From Halobaculum sp. MBLA0147 (lineage in GTDB: Archaea > Halobacteriota > Halobacteria > Halobacteriales > Haloferacaceae), in contig NZ_JBGKAD010000001.1 of the NCBI RefSeq assembly GCF_041361345.1, forward strand, positions 124,001 to 188,000: 64,000 bases of DNA, in the 5' to 3' direction. Under the pieces are notes generated by a model. The model was given only the letters and a program-made list of their open reading frames with translations, searched no databases and was not told where the DNA came from. The translations under genes were made by a program, and so were the position numbers. This document shows positions 15,871 to 24,244 of this stretch, piece by piece. How positions within the stretch are numbered: position 1 is the stretch's first letter; each line of letters begins with the position of its first letter.

Positions 15871-16626
15871 CTACGCCTCGTCGACTCTGTCGAGCGACGC
15901 CGCGACACCACGCTGGAGTGCGTCCACGTCCGTCGCGACCACCTGGTAGTCGAACCCAACTTCCCTCCAGTGGTCGACCTGGTCCGGCGTCACCGCGAGC
16001 GTCCCCACCGGCACCTCGCTGTCCGCGAGCACCCGCTCGACCGCCTCGCGGAACGCCGGCACGTCGTACTCGCCGAACATGCCCAACGACGCCGAGAGAT
16101 CCGCGGGGCCGACGAAGACGGAGTCCACCCCGTCGACGGCGGCGATCTCCCCGACGGCGTCGACCGCGGTCGGCGACTCGATCTGGACGATCCGCGCGAG
16201 CCGGTCGCCCGCCGTCTCGTAGTAGTCGTCCAACTCCGTGCCGTACGCCGACGCACGACCCGCGGCGAGCCCGCGGTCACCCTCCGGCGGGTACCGCGTC
16301 GCGTCGACGAACGACCGCGCCTCGGCGGCCGACTCCACCTGCGGTGCGATCACGCCCGCCGCGCCGGTGTCGAGCAGTCGCTTGATCCGGACGTGGTCGT
16401 TCCACGCCGCGCGGACGAGCGGTGCCGTCTCGCCCGAGGCGGCCTCGACGGCGCGGACGATCGCCTCGACCGTCTCGACGCTACTCGACGTGTGTTCGGT
16501 GTCCGCGACCACGAAGTCCGCGTCCGTGCCGGCGACCACCTCCGCGACCGTCGGTGACGGGATGGAGAGCCACACGCCCGTCGCCGCACCCTCGCGGAGT
16601 CGCTCTCGGATACCTGCGTCTTGCAC
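15871..16626 (-). CDS. HpcH/HpaI-family aldolase (2-keto-3-deoxy acid aldolase type)
   Basis: A class II pyruvate-dependent aldolase, about 251 residues. Catalytic and metal regions are FVVADTEHTSS (His near 42), APLVRAAWND (about 67), GVIAPQVESAAEAR (about 87), a YPPEGDRG segment (about 108), IVQIESPTAV (about 141) and VFVGPADLSASLG (about 165). Related enzymes cleave 2-keto-3-deoxy sugar acids or hydroxyketo-diacids to pyruvate and an aldehyde; the exact substrate is open. A galactonate dehydratase 4 kb away makes a possible substrate, but the two genes are not linked in an operon. Start is either GTG 16626 or GTG 16635; a TTTAGG box near 16654 allows either. Confidence 0.83.
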   Translation of the reverse strand: MQDAGIRERLREGAATGVWLSIPSPTVAEVVAGTDADFVVADTEHTSSSVETVEAIVRAVEAASGETAPLVRAAWNDHVRIKRLLDTGAAGVIAPQVESAAEARSFVDATRYPPEGDRGLAAGRASAYGTELDDYYETAGDRLARIVQIESPTAVDAVGEIAAVDGVDSVFVGPADLSASLGMFGEYDVPAFREAVERVLADSEVPVGTLAVTPDQVDHWREVGFDYQVVATDVDALQRGVAASLDRVDEA

Positions 16627-16635
16627 GGTAGTCAC

Positions 16636-17006
16636 TCGCGACCGCCGGCGACCTAAACACTCCGCACCCGCCGCGGGTCGTCCGCCGACCGCGTGAGGGC
16701 GCGACCCTACGAGCCGCCGAGACGGCACTTTTCAACTTCGTTTTCTATCTACGATAACGATACTTTGACAAACCTTCACGATCTATCGTGAGGTGCCGTC
16801 ACCGACGGCACCCCACGGATCGCCCCGGACCCCGTGATCCGTGTCCCCACCTGACCCCCCTCTCGACCCCTCCTGGCGACACACCGCCCGACTCGTGAAG
16901 TGTCGAGACTCCCAGTACGGGGTGCGACGAACGGCCGACGCGTGGTGGTTTTCACCTTCGATAGCCGAGGCGAGGGTCTTTATCCGCTGGGGGACGGCGT
17001 ACGGGT
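16636..17006. promoter_or_regulatory. Intergenic region with AT-rich core and inverted repeat
   Basis: About 370 bases without a convincing gene between the divergent aldolase and ABC genes. Bases 16727-16790 are markedly AT-rich for this genome and contain two direct ACGATA words (16751-16756 and 16757-16762 region) and a perfect dyad CACGAT-CT-ATCGTG (16777-16790). A TTTATCC box at about 16979-16985 lies 26 bases before the ATG at 17007, fitting a leaderless ABC transcript. The dyad is too far upstream to be part of that core promoter. Confidence 0.5.
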
Positions 17007-18107
17007 ATGATCCGCGTCGACGGGTTGCGGAAGGTGTACGACGACTTCGTCGCCGTCGCCGACAGCAGCTTCGAGGTGGCTCCCGGCGAGATCTTCGGCG
17101 TGGTCGGCCCGAACGGGGCCGGGAAGACGACGACGCTGAAGAGCGTCGCCGGCCTGTTGGAACCGACCGCCGGCGAGGTCGAGTTGGCCGGCGAGCCCGC
17201 GAGCGACCCCGCCACGCGGTCGCAGCTCGGCTTCCTCCCCGAGGAGTCGCCACTGTACGAGGACATGACGGCGCTGTCGTACCTCCGGTTCTTCGCGGAC
17301 CTGTACGACGTGCCCCGCGACGTGGCGAACGAACGCATCGACGAGGCGCTGGACGAACTGGAGTTGGAACACCGCGACCGGCGGCTCGGCGACGTGTCGA
17401 AGGGCATGAAACGGAAGGTCGCCATCGCCCGCTCGCTGGTGAACGACCCGGAGGTGTTGGTGTACGACGAGCCCGCGTCGGGGCTGGACCCGCTCACGAC
17501 CAACTACGTGTTGGAGTTCACCCGCGAGTTGGCGGACCGCGGGAAGACGGTGCTCTTCTCGGCGCACAACCTCTACCACGTCGAGTCGATCTGTGACCGG
17601 ATCGTCATCATGAACGAGGGGGAGATCGTCGCCCGTGGTACCGTCGAGGAGATCCGCGCGGCGTACGGCGAGACCACGTACCGCGTGTACACGACGGTCG
17701 CGCTGCCGGAGACGGAGCCGACCGACGACGGCCACGTCGCCGTCGTCGACACGATGGCCGAGGTGGAGGCGATCCGCGAGGCGGCCGCCGACGCCGGTGG
17801 CACCGTCGTCGACATCCGCACGGACGAGTCGACGCTGGAGGAGATCTTCCTCGACGTGGCCGGCCAGCCGATGCCCGGGAGTCGACGGGTGGGGCCGGAC
17901 GAGTCGGTGACGGAGCGGGCGAGTCGCGGCGGCGACGAGGGTGGTGGCGACGAGAGCGGTGGGGAAGCGGACGGCGACGACGGGGATCTCGGCTCTGCGA
18001 GGACCGACGACACCGCGGAGACGAGCGCCGAGGCGGACCAGACGGAGGAGGGATCGGTGGCCGACGAGCGCGTCAGGACGGACGGCGCGCGGGAGGACGG
18101 AGAGTGA
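17007..18107 (+). CDS. ABC exporter ATP-binding protein (ABC-2/NatA type)
   Basis: A 366-residue ABC ATPase. Walker A GPNGAGKTTT is at about residues 35-44, the signature motif reads VSKGMKRKV (a SKGMK variant of LSGGQ) near 131, Walker B is VLVYDEPASGLDP near 150, and an H-loop FSAHNLYH is near 187. The C-terminal ~80 residues are an acidic Gly/Asp/Glu tail with no known fold. It is typical of ATPases paired with ABC-2 membrane proteins, as in Na+ or drug exporters. The next gene begins with a 4-bp GTGA overlap, so this and the following two genes form one export complex. Confidence 0.9.
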   Translation: MIRVDGLRKVYDDFVAVADSSFEVAPGEIFGVVGPNGAGKTTTLKSVAGLLEPTAGEVELAGEPASDPATRSQLGFLPEESPLYEDMTALSYLRFFADLYDVPRDVANERIDEALDELELEHRDRRLGDVSKGMKRKVAIARSLVNDPEVLVYDEPASGLDPLTTNYVLEFTRELADRGKTVLFSAHNLYHVESICDRIVIMNEGEIVARGTVEEIRAAYGETTYRVYTTVALPETEPTDDGHVAVVDTMAEVEAIREAAADAGGTVVDIRTDESTLEEIFLDVAGQPMPGSRRVGPDESVTERASRGGDEGGGDESGGEADGDDGDLGSARTDDTAETSAEADQTEEGSVADERVRTDGAREDGE

Positions 18108-20095
18108 GCGGTCGCTCCCGTCCGCTCGTGGCGCTCGCGTCCGTCCTCGGCTTCGTCGGGTGGCTCGCCGGCCTCCGTCGGCGACTCGTCGCGAGTCTCC
18201 GCAGACTGCCGGACCACACGAGGGTCGTCTTGCGGATCGCCCGGTGGGAGGTGTCACACACGGCCGGTACCGTCGACAGGCGTACCCTCGCGGTCGGCGT
18301 CGCGGCACTGCTGTTGGCCGGCGGTGCGGCCGGACTGGCAGCGACCGGGCAAGCGTCGACGCCGAACGCGGGGATCTACCCCGTCGCGGTCGACGACGAC
18401 AGTCCGTTCCACGAACCCGTGGCCGACGCGACGGCGTTGCGCCCGGTCCCGGCCGACAGCGACCGCGCGGTCGTGTTCGTCCGCGACGCGGACACGAGTG
18501 ACGTGCGCGCCACGTTCGCGATCGACCGCCGTGCCGGCGGGAAGGCGACGGCGGCGCTGTCGACGCTGCGCGACGTGGTGCGGCGACACAACACGCGACT
18601 GATGGACGCGGAACCGAACCGATCGGCCGCCTTCCCGGTCAACGTGACGCTGTCGTACGTGGTCCGCGACGACGGGCTCCCGGCGAGCGTGCGCGACACC
18701 GGTGCGGGTGCCGGCGGCGGTGGGACCGGTGGCGACGGAACCGGGAGTGGAGGTGGCGACTCGGACGACGCCGGGACGGGCGATTCGGGCACCGGTGGGG
18801 GCGACGGGACTGGAGGCACCGGTACGTCGGCCGGGTCCGGCGCGTCCGACGGCTCGGGGACCGGTGCGCCCGGACGCGACGACGGTGGCCCGCTGTCGGT
18901 GCCGTCGGTCGGCGGTGGTGGGTTGTTCGGCGGCCAGTCGACCGGTTCGCCGGCGGAGATCTCGCCGCCGTTCCCGTTCTCGTCGCTGCTGCTCGCCTTC
19001 CTCTTCCTCGTCCCGATGAACTTCGTCATCCAGGCGTTCGGTTCTAGTGTCCTCGACGAGCGGGTGAACCGCCGTGGGGAACTCCTCTTGGTCGCACCGA
19101 TCTCGCGACTCGACATCGTCGCCGGGAAGACGCTGCCGTACCTCGCGGCGTCGCTGGCCGCGATCGCCGCGATCGCCCTCGCGGTCGGCGGTGGACCGAT
19201 CACCGTCGCCGCGGTCGCGCCGGTGGCGCTCGTCTTCCTCGGCGCGACGTTCCTCGGCGCGATGTTCGCCCGTTCGTTCAAGGAGTTGACCTTCGTCACG
19301 GTCACCGTCTCCGTGTTCCTGACGACGTACGTGTTCGTCCCGGCGATCTTCACGACGATCACCCCGGTCGCGCTGATCTCGCCGCTCACGCTCGTGGTGC
19401 GTGACCTCCAGCCGAGCGGCGCGGCGACGACACTCTTCGAGTACGTCTTCTCGACGGGGCCGTTCTACCTCGTCGCGGGTGTGTTGTTCCTGTTGGGCAC
19501 CGGCGTCTACCGCGAGGAGGACATGTTCACCCAGCGGTCGATCCCGAAGAAGTTCCTCGACGCCCTGGACGCCCGACTCACCGGGGTCGCCTCCGTCGGG
19601 CTGTTGACGGCGTTGTTCCTCCCGTTCGTCTTCGTCGCGGAGCTGTTGGGCGTGGCGCTGTTCGTCGCCGTCCCGCGCTCGCTGGCGCTCCCGGCGATCC
19701 TCGTGATCGTCGCCGTCGTCGAGGAACTCGCCAAGAGCGTCCACGTGTACGCTGGCTTCGAGAAGGCGCGCTTCGAGCGCCGGCTCCCCGTAGCGGTGAC
19801 GTTGGGTGTCGTCTCCGGGGTCGGCTTCTTCGTCGCCGAGAAGTTCACCGCCATCGTCCAGTTCGTCGGCCTCGACAGGCTCCCGGCGGGCGAAGCGGCG
19901 TTCGCAACCGGCGGGATCGGCGTCGCGGGTGCGCTCGGGCTCCTCGCCGCGCCGCTCGTCTTACACGTCGTGACCGGGGCGGTCGCGGCGGTCGGCGCCT
20001 CGCGCGGGCGGACCGGGTTCGGTGTCGGACTCGGGCTCGCGATGGCGATCCACTTCGCGTACGACTACCTCGTGGTGGTGATCTTCCTTGGTTGA
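18104..20095 (+). CDS. ABC-2 permease fused to a PrsW-like membrane protease domain
   Basis: A 663-residue membrane protein. One transmembrane helix (about 63-80) is followed by an extracytoplasmic domain, a Gly/Thr/Asp-rich linker (about 205-280) and an ABC-2-type helical bundle (about 285-475) containing EVNRRGELLL-like residues (DERVNRRGELLLVAP). The C-terminal ~150 residues are a second helical bundle with EELAK (about 540-544), FVAEK and HFAYDY (about 650). These match the EExxK and H...D arrangement of the PrsW family of intramembrane proteases. It overlaps the ATPase by 4 bp and the next permease by 8 bp. Whether the PrsW-like part cleaves anything is unknown. Confidence 0.83.
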   Translation: MSGRSRPLVALASVLGFVGWLAGLRRRLVASLRRLPDHTRVVLRIARWEVSHTAGTVDRRTLAVGVAALLLAGGAAGLAATGQASTPNAGIYPVAVDDDSPFHEPVADATALRPVPADSDRAVVFVRDADTSDVRATFAIDRRAGGKATAALSTLRDVVRRHNTRLMDAEPNRSAAFPVNVTLSYVVRDDGLPASVRDTGAGAGGGGTGGDGTGSGGGDSDDAGTGDSGTGGGDGTGGTGTSAGSGASDGSGTGAPGRDDGGPLSVPSVGGGGLFGGQSTGSPAEISPPFPFSSLLLAFLFLVPMNFVIQAFGSSVLDERVNRRGELLLVAPISRLDIVAGKTLPYLAASLAAIAAIALAVGGGPITVAAVAPVALVFLGATFLGAMFARSFKELTFVTVTVSVFLTTYVFVPAIFTTITPVALISPLTLVVRDLQPSGAATTLFEYVFSTGPFYLVAGVLFLLGTGVYREEDMFTQRSIPKKFLDALDARLTGVASVGLLTALFLPFVFVAELLGVALFVAVPRSLALPAILVIVAVVEELAKSVHVYAGFEKARFERRLPVAVTLGVVSGVGFFVAEKFTAIVQFVGLDRLPAGEAAFATGGIGVAGALGLLAAPLVLHVVTGAVAAVGASRGRTGFGVGLGLAMAIHFAYDYLVVVIFLG

Positions 20096-21164
20096 GATCG
20101 ACACGAGCGGTGCGGACGCCCGCCTGACGATCGCCGGCCGCGAGGTGCGGTCGCTGTTGAACGAGAAGACGATCCTGCTGGCGCTGGTGATCCAGCTGTT
20201 CGTGGCGGCGTTCTCGTCGTTCCTCGTCGTCGGGCTGGTGTCGCTGTACGACCCGGGTGGCGTCGGCGGCGTGACGATCGACGTGGCGGTCGCGGGCGAC
20301 GACGCCGACGACCTCGTCGCGGCCGTCGAGCAGACGGACGGCCTCCGCGCCAGAGAGTTCGAGTCCCGCGAACTCGCGATCCAGGCGTTCGAGGCGGCCC
20401 CGGAGGCGGTCGACGCCGCGATGGTGGCGAACAGCGACGGCGCCGGCGGTACACGAGTCAGGGTGCTGGTCCCCGACTCGAACATCCAGACCACCGTCGT
20501 CGTCGTCCAAGCGAGACAGGCGCTGCGGACCTACGAGCGCGCGGAACGGGCGGACAACGAGGCGTACCTGGAGGCGCGGACGCTGGAGTTGCCGCCACGG
20601 ATGTCGGCGTCGCCGTACTTCGGGTTCACCTACACGGTGTTGGTGCCGCTGTTGTTGTTCCTCCCGGTGTTCATCGCCGGATCGATCACGGTCGACTCGC
20701 TCACCGAGGAGTTGGACCGCGGGACGATGGAGCTGTTGCGCGTCGCGCCGGTGACGACGACGGACATCGTCGAGGGGAAACTGCTCGCGGCCGCCGGGCT
20801 CGCGCCGTTACAAGCGGTGTTGTGGATGCTGTTGTTGTCGGCGAACGGCACACCCGTCGCGAACCTGCCGTCGTTGATCGGGCTCGTCGCCGGTGCGGCG
20901 ACTGTCGTCGTCGTGTTGGGTGCGACGATCGCGCTGACCGCCCCGGATCGCCGTGCCGCCCAGACGATCTACTCGCTGGGTGTGTTGGGCGTGTTCGGAG
21001 TGACCGCGGTGGGACCGGTGAACCCGGTGAACGTCGCGGCGCGACTCGCCATCGGCACCGCGGGGCTCGCCCAGCACCTCGCGGTCGGCGGCGTGCTCGT
21101 CGTCGGACTGCTCGCGCTCCTCGGTGCGCGACGTGTGTTGCCGCGGTACGCGGTCGGGGGGTGA
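20088..21164 (+). CDS. ABC-2 family transporter permease
   Basis: A 358-residue permease with the NatB/ABC-2 layout. One helix (about 24-45) is followed by an extracytoplasmic domain (about 50-165) and then five or six helices to the C-terminus. The segment ITVDSLTEELDRGTMELLRV (about 204-223) is the ABC-2 coupling region. It starts with TTG inside the end of the previous gene (8-bp overlap), so the two permeases are co-translated and probably form the heterodimeric channel with the ATPase at 17007. The substrate is unknown. Confidence 0.86.
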   Translation: MVEIDTSGADARLTIAGREVRSLLNEKTILLALVIQLFVAAFSSFLVVGLVSLYDPGGVGGVTIDVAVAGDDADDLVAAVEQTDGLRAREFESRELAIQAFEAAPEAVDAAMVANSDGAGGTRVRVLVPDSNIQTTVVVVQARQALRTYERAERADNEAYLEARTLELPPRMSASPYFGFTYTVLVPLLLFLPVFIAGSITVDSLTEELDRGTMELLRVAPVTTTDIVEGKLLAAAGLAPLQAVLWMLLLSANGTPVANLPSLIGLVAGAATVVVVLGATIALTAPDRRAAQTIYSLGVLGVFGVTAVGPVNPVNVAARLAIGTAGLAQHLAVGGVLVVGLLALLGARRVLPRYAVGG

Positions 21165-21307
21165 CCCGTCTCGTCGTGTTTGCTCGCACGCGACCGGGCC
21201 GTTCGCGGGCGGGCGGGACCACTCGACGTTCGGTCCCGTCGTACCGTCTGAGACCGCGGCGCTCGGCGACCGTGTCGCTGAAATAGTTGCCACACGGACG
21301 GGGGTTC

Positions 21308-22111
21308 GTGCAGGTGTACCAACTGGGCGAGGGGACGCCGTCGGTCGCGGTCGTGGGTGCGATCCACGGGGACGAGCCGTGTGGGCCACGTGGGATCGAC
21401 CGGCTCCTCGCGGACGACCCCGACGTGGAGCGACCGGTGAAGTTCGTCGTCGCCAACGAGGAGGCTCGCGCGGAAGACACACGCTACCTCGACGAGGACC
21501 TCAACCGCGCGTACCCGGGTGATCCGGACGCCGACACCCACGAGGGTCGTCTCGCCGCCGCACTCCGACGGGAGTTGGCGGGCTGTACCACGCTGTCGCT
21601 CCACTCCACCCAGTCGTACGCCGAGCCGTTCGCGATCACGGAGACGGTCGACGAGATCGCCCAGGCGGTCGTCCCACGGCTCCCGGTGGACCTGCTGGTC
21701 GAGTCGGGGCCGTTCTCGACGGGGCGATTCATCGAACAGCCACACACACTCGAGGTGGAGTGTGGACTCCAGAAGACGGAGGAGGCTGCCGAGAACGCCT
21801 ACTGGCTGATCCGGGCGTTCCTCGCGGCGACGAACGCGCTCCCGGAGCCGACGACGGACGACCGTATCCACTCGCGCGGCACCGACGAGGTGTCCGTGTT
21901 CCGGCTGGTGGAACGGATCGGTAAACCACCCGCCGAGAGCTACGAGGTGCTCGCACACAACTTCGAGCACGTGGGGCCGGGCGAGACCTTCGCCGTCGCG
22001 GACGGCGAGGAGTTCACGGCCGACGAGGAGTTCTACCCGGTGTTGATGTCCGCCTACGGCTACGACGACGTGTTCGGCTACGCCGCCGAACGGCTCGGAT
22101 CGCTGTCGTAG
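21308..22111 (+). CDS. Succinylglutamate desuccinylase/aspartoacylase-like zinc enzyme
   Basis: A 267-residue M14-like zinc carboxypeptidase-fold protein of the AstE/AspA family, which hydrolyses N-acyl amino acids. G-A-I-H-G-D-E (about 16-22) holds two zinc ligands; DLNRAYPGD (about 67), LSLHSTQS (about 95, third ligand His) and HTLEVECGLQ (about 147) follow. The C-terminal part is a beta-rich domain. A TTG at 21287 is possible, but the GTG at 21308 sits 27 bases after a TGAAATAG box, which fits leaderless initiation, and gives a better family N-terminus. Substrate specificity is not readable. Confidence 0.8.
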   Translation: MQVYQLGEGTPSVAVVGAIHGDEPCGPRGIDRLLADDPDVERPVKFVVANEEARAEDTRYLDEDLNRAYPGDPDADTHEGRLAAALRRELAGCTTLSLHSTQSYAEPFAITETVDEIAQAVVPRLPVDLLVESGPFSTGRFIEQPHTLEVECGLQKTEEAAENAYWLIRAFLAATNALPEPTTDDRIHSRGTDEVSVFRLVERIGKPPAESYEVLAHNFEHVGPGETFAVADGEEFTADEEFYPVLMSAYGYDDVFGYAAERLGSLS

Positions 22112-22248
22112 ACTCCCAGCGAAGTCGTCCACTGGACCCACAGTGTGGCCACCGCGCCCGAAGCTCCCGGAGTCGGACCCATCGCGAGGTCGCAGACCCC
22201 GACGTTACCGTCCCTCGGCCACCGTGTTCCGACGGCGGGTTCCGTCAC

Positions 22249-22698
22249 TCAGTCGCTCGACTCGGCCGGCTCCTCGATCTCCACGGAGTCCTCGTCCACG
22301 GAGACGGTCACGTCCGAGTCGTCCAGGTCCGACTCGTCCTCGTCCGTACTGGCGGAACGACGGCGGTCGACGAGGTACGCGGCGGTGCCGAGCAGCGTCA
22401 GTCCGACGACACCGCGGACCAGTCGGCGGCCGACGGAGCGCCCCTCCTCGGTCGCGGCGTCGTCGAGATCCGCGTCGTCGGGCGTCTCGCCGACTCGCTC
22501 TGCCATCACGTCGTCGACCGCCACGTCTGCGTCCGTCGCGTCGTCGAGGATCTCCGCGACTCGCTCGCCCGCGTCCTCGCCACCATCGATCGTCTCTCCC
22601 GTCTCCACGGCCCTCTCGTCGCTCCCACCCACGATCCCCAGCGGGGCGAAGTCCAGACCGTCGTGCACGTGAAGCTCCAGAATGGTCAGTTGTACCAT
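22249..22698 (-). CDS. Acidic single-span membrane protein, haloarchaeal
   Basis: A 149-residue protein of unknown family. The first ~85 residues are an acidic soluble part (MVQLTILELHVHDGLDFAP and a Glu/Asp-rich stretch), followed by RRLVRGVVGLTLLGTAAYLV, a single membrane helix (about 93-112), a basic stop-transfer stretch DRRRS and a 30-residue acidic tail. An AT-rich TATATTAA box centred near 22722 lies about 25 bases before the ATG. No enzymatic motif is present; it could anchor a cytoplasmic partner. Confidence 0.7.
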   Translation of the reverse strand: MVQLTILELHVHDGLDFAPLGIVGGSDERAVETGETIDGGEDAGERVAEILDDATDADVAVDDVMAERVGETPDDADLDDAATEEGRSVGRRLVRGVVGLTLLGTAAYLVDRRRSASTDEDESDLDDSDVTVSVDEDSVEIEEPAESSD

Positions 22699-22754
22699 AC
22701 TCAATTTACGCGTTATCGTATATTAACTGTTCCGTGAGTCGTGGTAGCTCGGTT

Positions 22755-22792
22755 GTCTAGGCGCGGCCGGCCACACACCGCGCCTGTGAGAC
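22755..22792 (+). other. Strong inverted repeat between divergent genes
   Basis: AGGCGCGG (22759-22766) pairs perfectly with CCGCGCCT (22778-22785) around an 11-base loop. The stem can extend by GTCT/AGAC across a 3-base bulge (22755-22758 with 22789-22792). It lies about 26-30 bases from the TATATTAA box near 22722, on the side away from the minus-strand gene, and upstream of the peptidase promoter. It could be a small RNA or a terminator-like structure; no tRNA features complete it. Confidence 0.4.
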
Positions 22793-22867
22793 GGCTTACG
22801 GGGCAGCAACAGCGTCTCGCCGTCGGGAACCGTGCAGTTGAAACCCACCGCCGTGGGGCGTGTGTAC

Positions 22868-23929
22868 ATGGAGACACCACGCCGCGAGTTTCTCGAGTCG
22901 CTGTTGGAGACACCGTCGCCGTCGGGCTACGAGACACCGGGACAGGCGGTGTGGACGGAGTACGTCGCGGAGTTCGCCGACGAGGTGTCCACGGACGCGT
23001 ACGGCAACGCGGTGGCCGTCCACGAGGGTGACCCCGACGTAGATGTCGAGGTGGCGATCGCGGGGCACGCCGACGAGATCGGCTTCGCCGTCCGCGACGT
23101 GACCGAGGACGGGTTCCTCCGGCTGACACGTGTCGGCGGGTCGGACCGGACCGTCTCGAAGGGGCAACACGTCACGGTCCACGCCGACGAGCCGGTGGCG
23201 GGCGTGATCGGCCAGACGGCGATCCACCTCCGGGACGGCGACGAGGAGTACGAGGACGTGGCCGAGCAGTTCGTCGACGTCGGCGTCGACGACGGCGACG
23301 CGGCCCGCGAACTGGTCGAGATCGGCGATCCGGTGACGTTCTCCTCGACGACGGCGGAGTTGGCCGGCTCGCGGCTGTCCGCACGCGGGGTCGACAACCG
23401 CGCCGGAACCTGGGTCGCGGCCGAGACACTCCGCCGTGCGGTCGAGGCCGACGTGGACGCGACGGTGTACGCCGTCTCGACCGTCCAAGAGGAACTCGGC
23501 CTCCAGGGGGCGAAGATGGTCGGGTTCGATCTCGACCCGGACGCCTTCGTCGCCGTCGACGTGACCCACGCGACGGACAACCCCGACGTGCCCGAGGACG
23601 CACGCGGCCCCGTCGAGTTGGGTGCCGGCCCGGTCGTCGCGCGCGGCAGCGCCAACCACCCGGCGCTCGTCGAGTTGGTCCGTGGGGCCGGCGACGAGGC
23701 GGGAATCGACTACCAACTCCAGGCGACCGGCAGTCGGACCGGGACGGACGCCGACGCGTTCTTCACCGCGCGTGGCGGGACCCCGGCGCTCAACGTCGGC
23801 CTCCCGAACCGCTACATGCACACGCCGGTCGAGGTGATCGACACGGCGGACCTGACTGCCGCCGCGGAGTTGTTGGCCGCGGCCGTCGCCGACGCCGACG
23901 CGGCGGCACCGTTCACCGCGTCGGTCTGA
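22868..23929 (+). CDS. M42 family metallo-aminopeptidase
   Basis: A 353-residue member of the M42 (TET/FrvX-like) peptidases, which form large cytosolic complexes that trim peptides, often those released by the proteasome. Metal-ligand segments are visible: AGHADEIGF (about 57), VDNRAGTWV (about 176), STVQEELGLQGAK (about 206), VDVTHATDN (about 232) and YMHTPVEVID (about 315). The substrate-domain insertion SKGQHVTVHA... is present, so the fold is complete. ATG 22868 is supported by a TTGAAA box about 27 bases upstream. Confidence 0.9.
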   Translation: METPRREFLESLLETPSPSGYETPGQAVWTEYVAEFADEVSTDAYGNAVAVHEGDPDVDVEVAIAGHADEIGFAVRDVTEDGFLRLTRVGGSDRTVSKGQHVTVHADEPVAGVIGQTAIHLRDGDEEYEDVAEQFVDVGVDDGDAARELVEIGDPVTFSSTTAELAGSRLSARGVDNRAGTWVAAETLRRAVEADVDATVYAVSTVQEELGLQGAKMVGFDLDPDAFVAVDVTHATDNPDVPEDARGPVELGAGPVVARGSANHPALVELVRGAGDEAGIDYQLQATGSRTGTDADAFFTARGGTPALNVGLPNRYMHTPVEVIDTADLTAAAELLAAAVADADAAAPFTASV

Positions 23930-24005
23930 GTCGTCGAGATCCGTCGGTCGGTCTCAAGAGTCCAGAGTGTGGAGGGATGCGCCTGGGGAGGCTACGCGTT
24001 CTGCG

Positions 24006-24240
24006 TCACCGGCCGACCAGAGTGGACACGAGTCGGTCGTACAGCGATCCGTCCGTGTCGGACCCGAAGAGCTCGGCGAGTTCTGCCGTCGAGAGGGGAA
24101 CTTCTGACGCGAACGCGTGTGTAGCCGTCGATGTCGGCGGCGATGTCGTGGTACGGCGGGTACACGTCGAAGTGGTGGTATCGCTGGACGTGCACCTCGG
24201 TGTCAGGGGGATCTGTCGACTGTGTTCGTTTCGCGGCCAC
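24006..24240 (-). pseudogene. Frameshifted remnant carrying a DUF4157-linker motif and a C-terminal module
   Basis: Reading leftward from a GTG at 24240, four bases after the stop of the 314-residue gene, the frame encodes a short Thr/Pro stretch, then DTEVHVQR, then YHHFDVYPPYHDIAADIDGY. At that point (about 24120) the sensible reading shifts by one base: the original frame becomes Arg-rich, while the neighbouring frame continues HAFASEVPLSTAELAELFG and ends LVSTLVGR-stop at 24006 with normal haloarchaeal composition. The DTEVHVQR octapeptide is identical to one in the DUF4157 protein at 25192-26622, encoded with different synonymous codons. This looks like a displaced, broken C-terminal cassette of a homologous effector. 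Confidence 0.6.
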
Positions 24241-24244
24241 GCTC

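Noticed and set aside
22741-22800. tRNA-like D-arm pattern (GTGGTAGCTCGGTT).
   Set aside because: There is no matching T-arm GTTCRA sequence, no acceptor stem and no anticodon arm at the right distance. The stable stem here is a simple hairpin.
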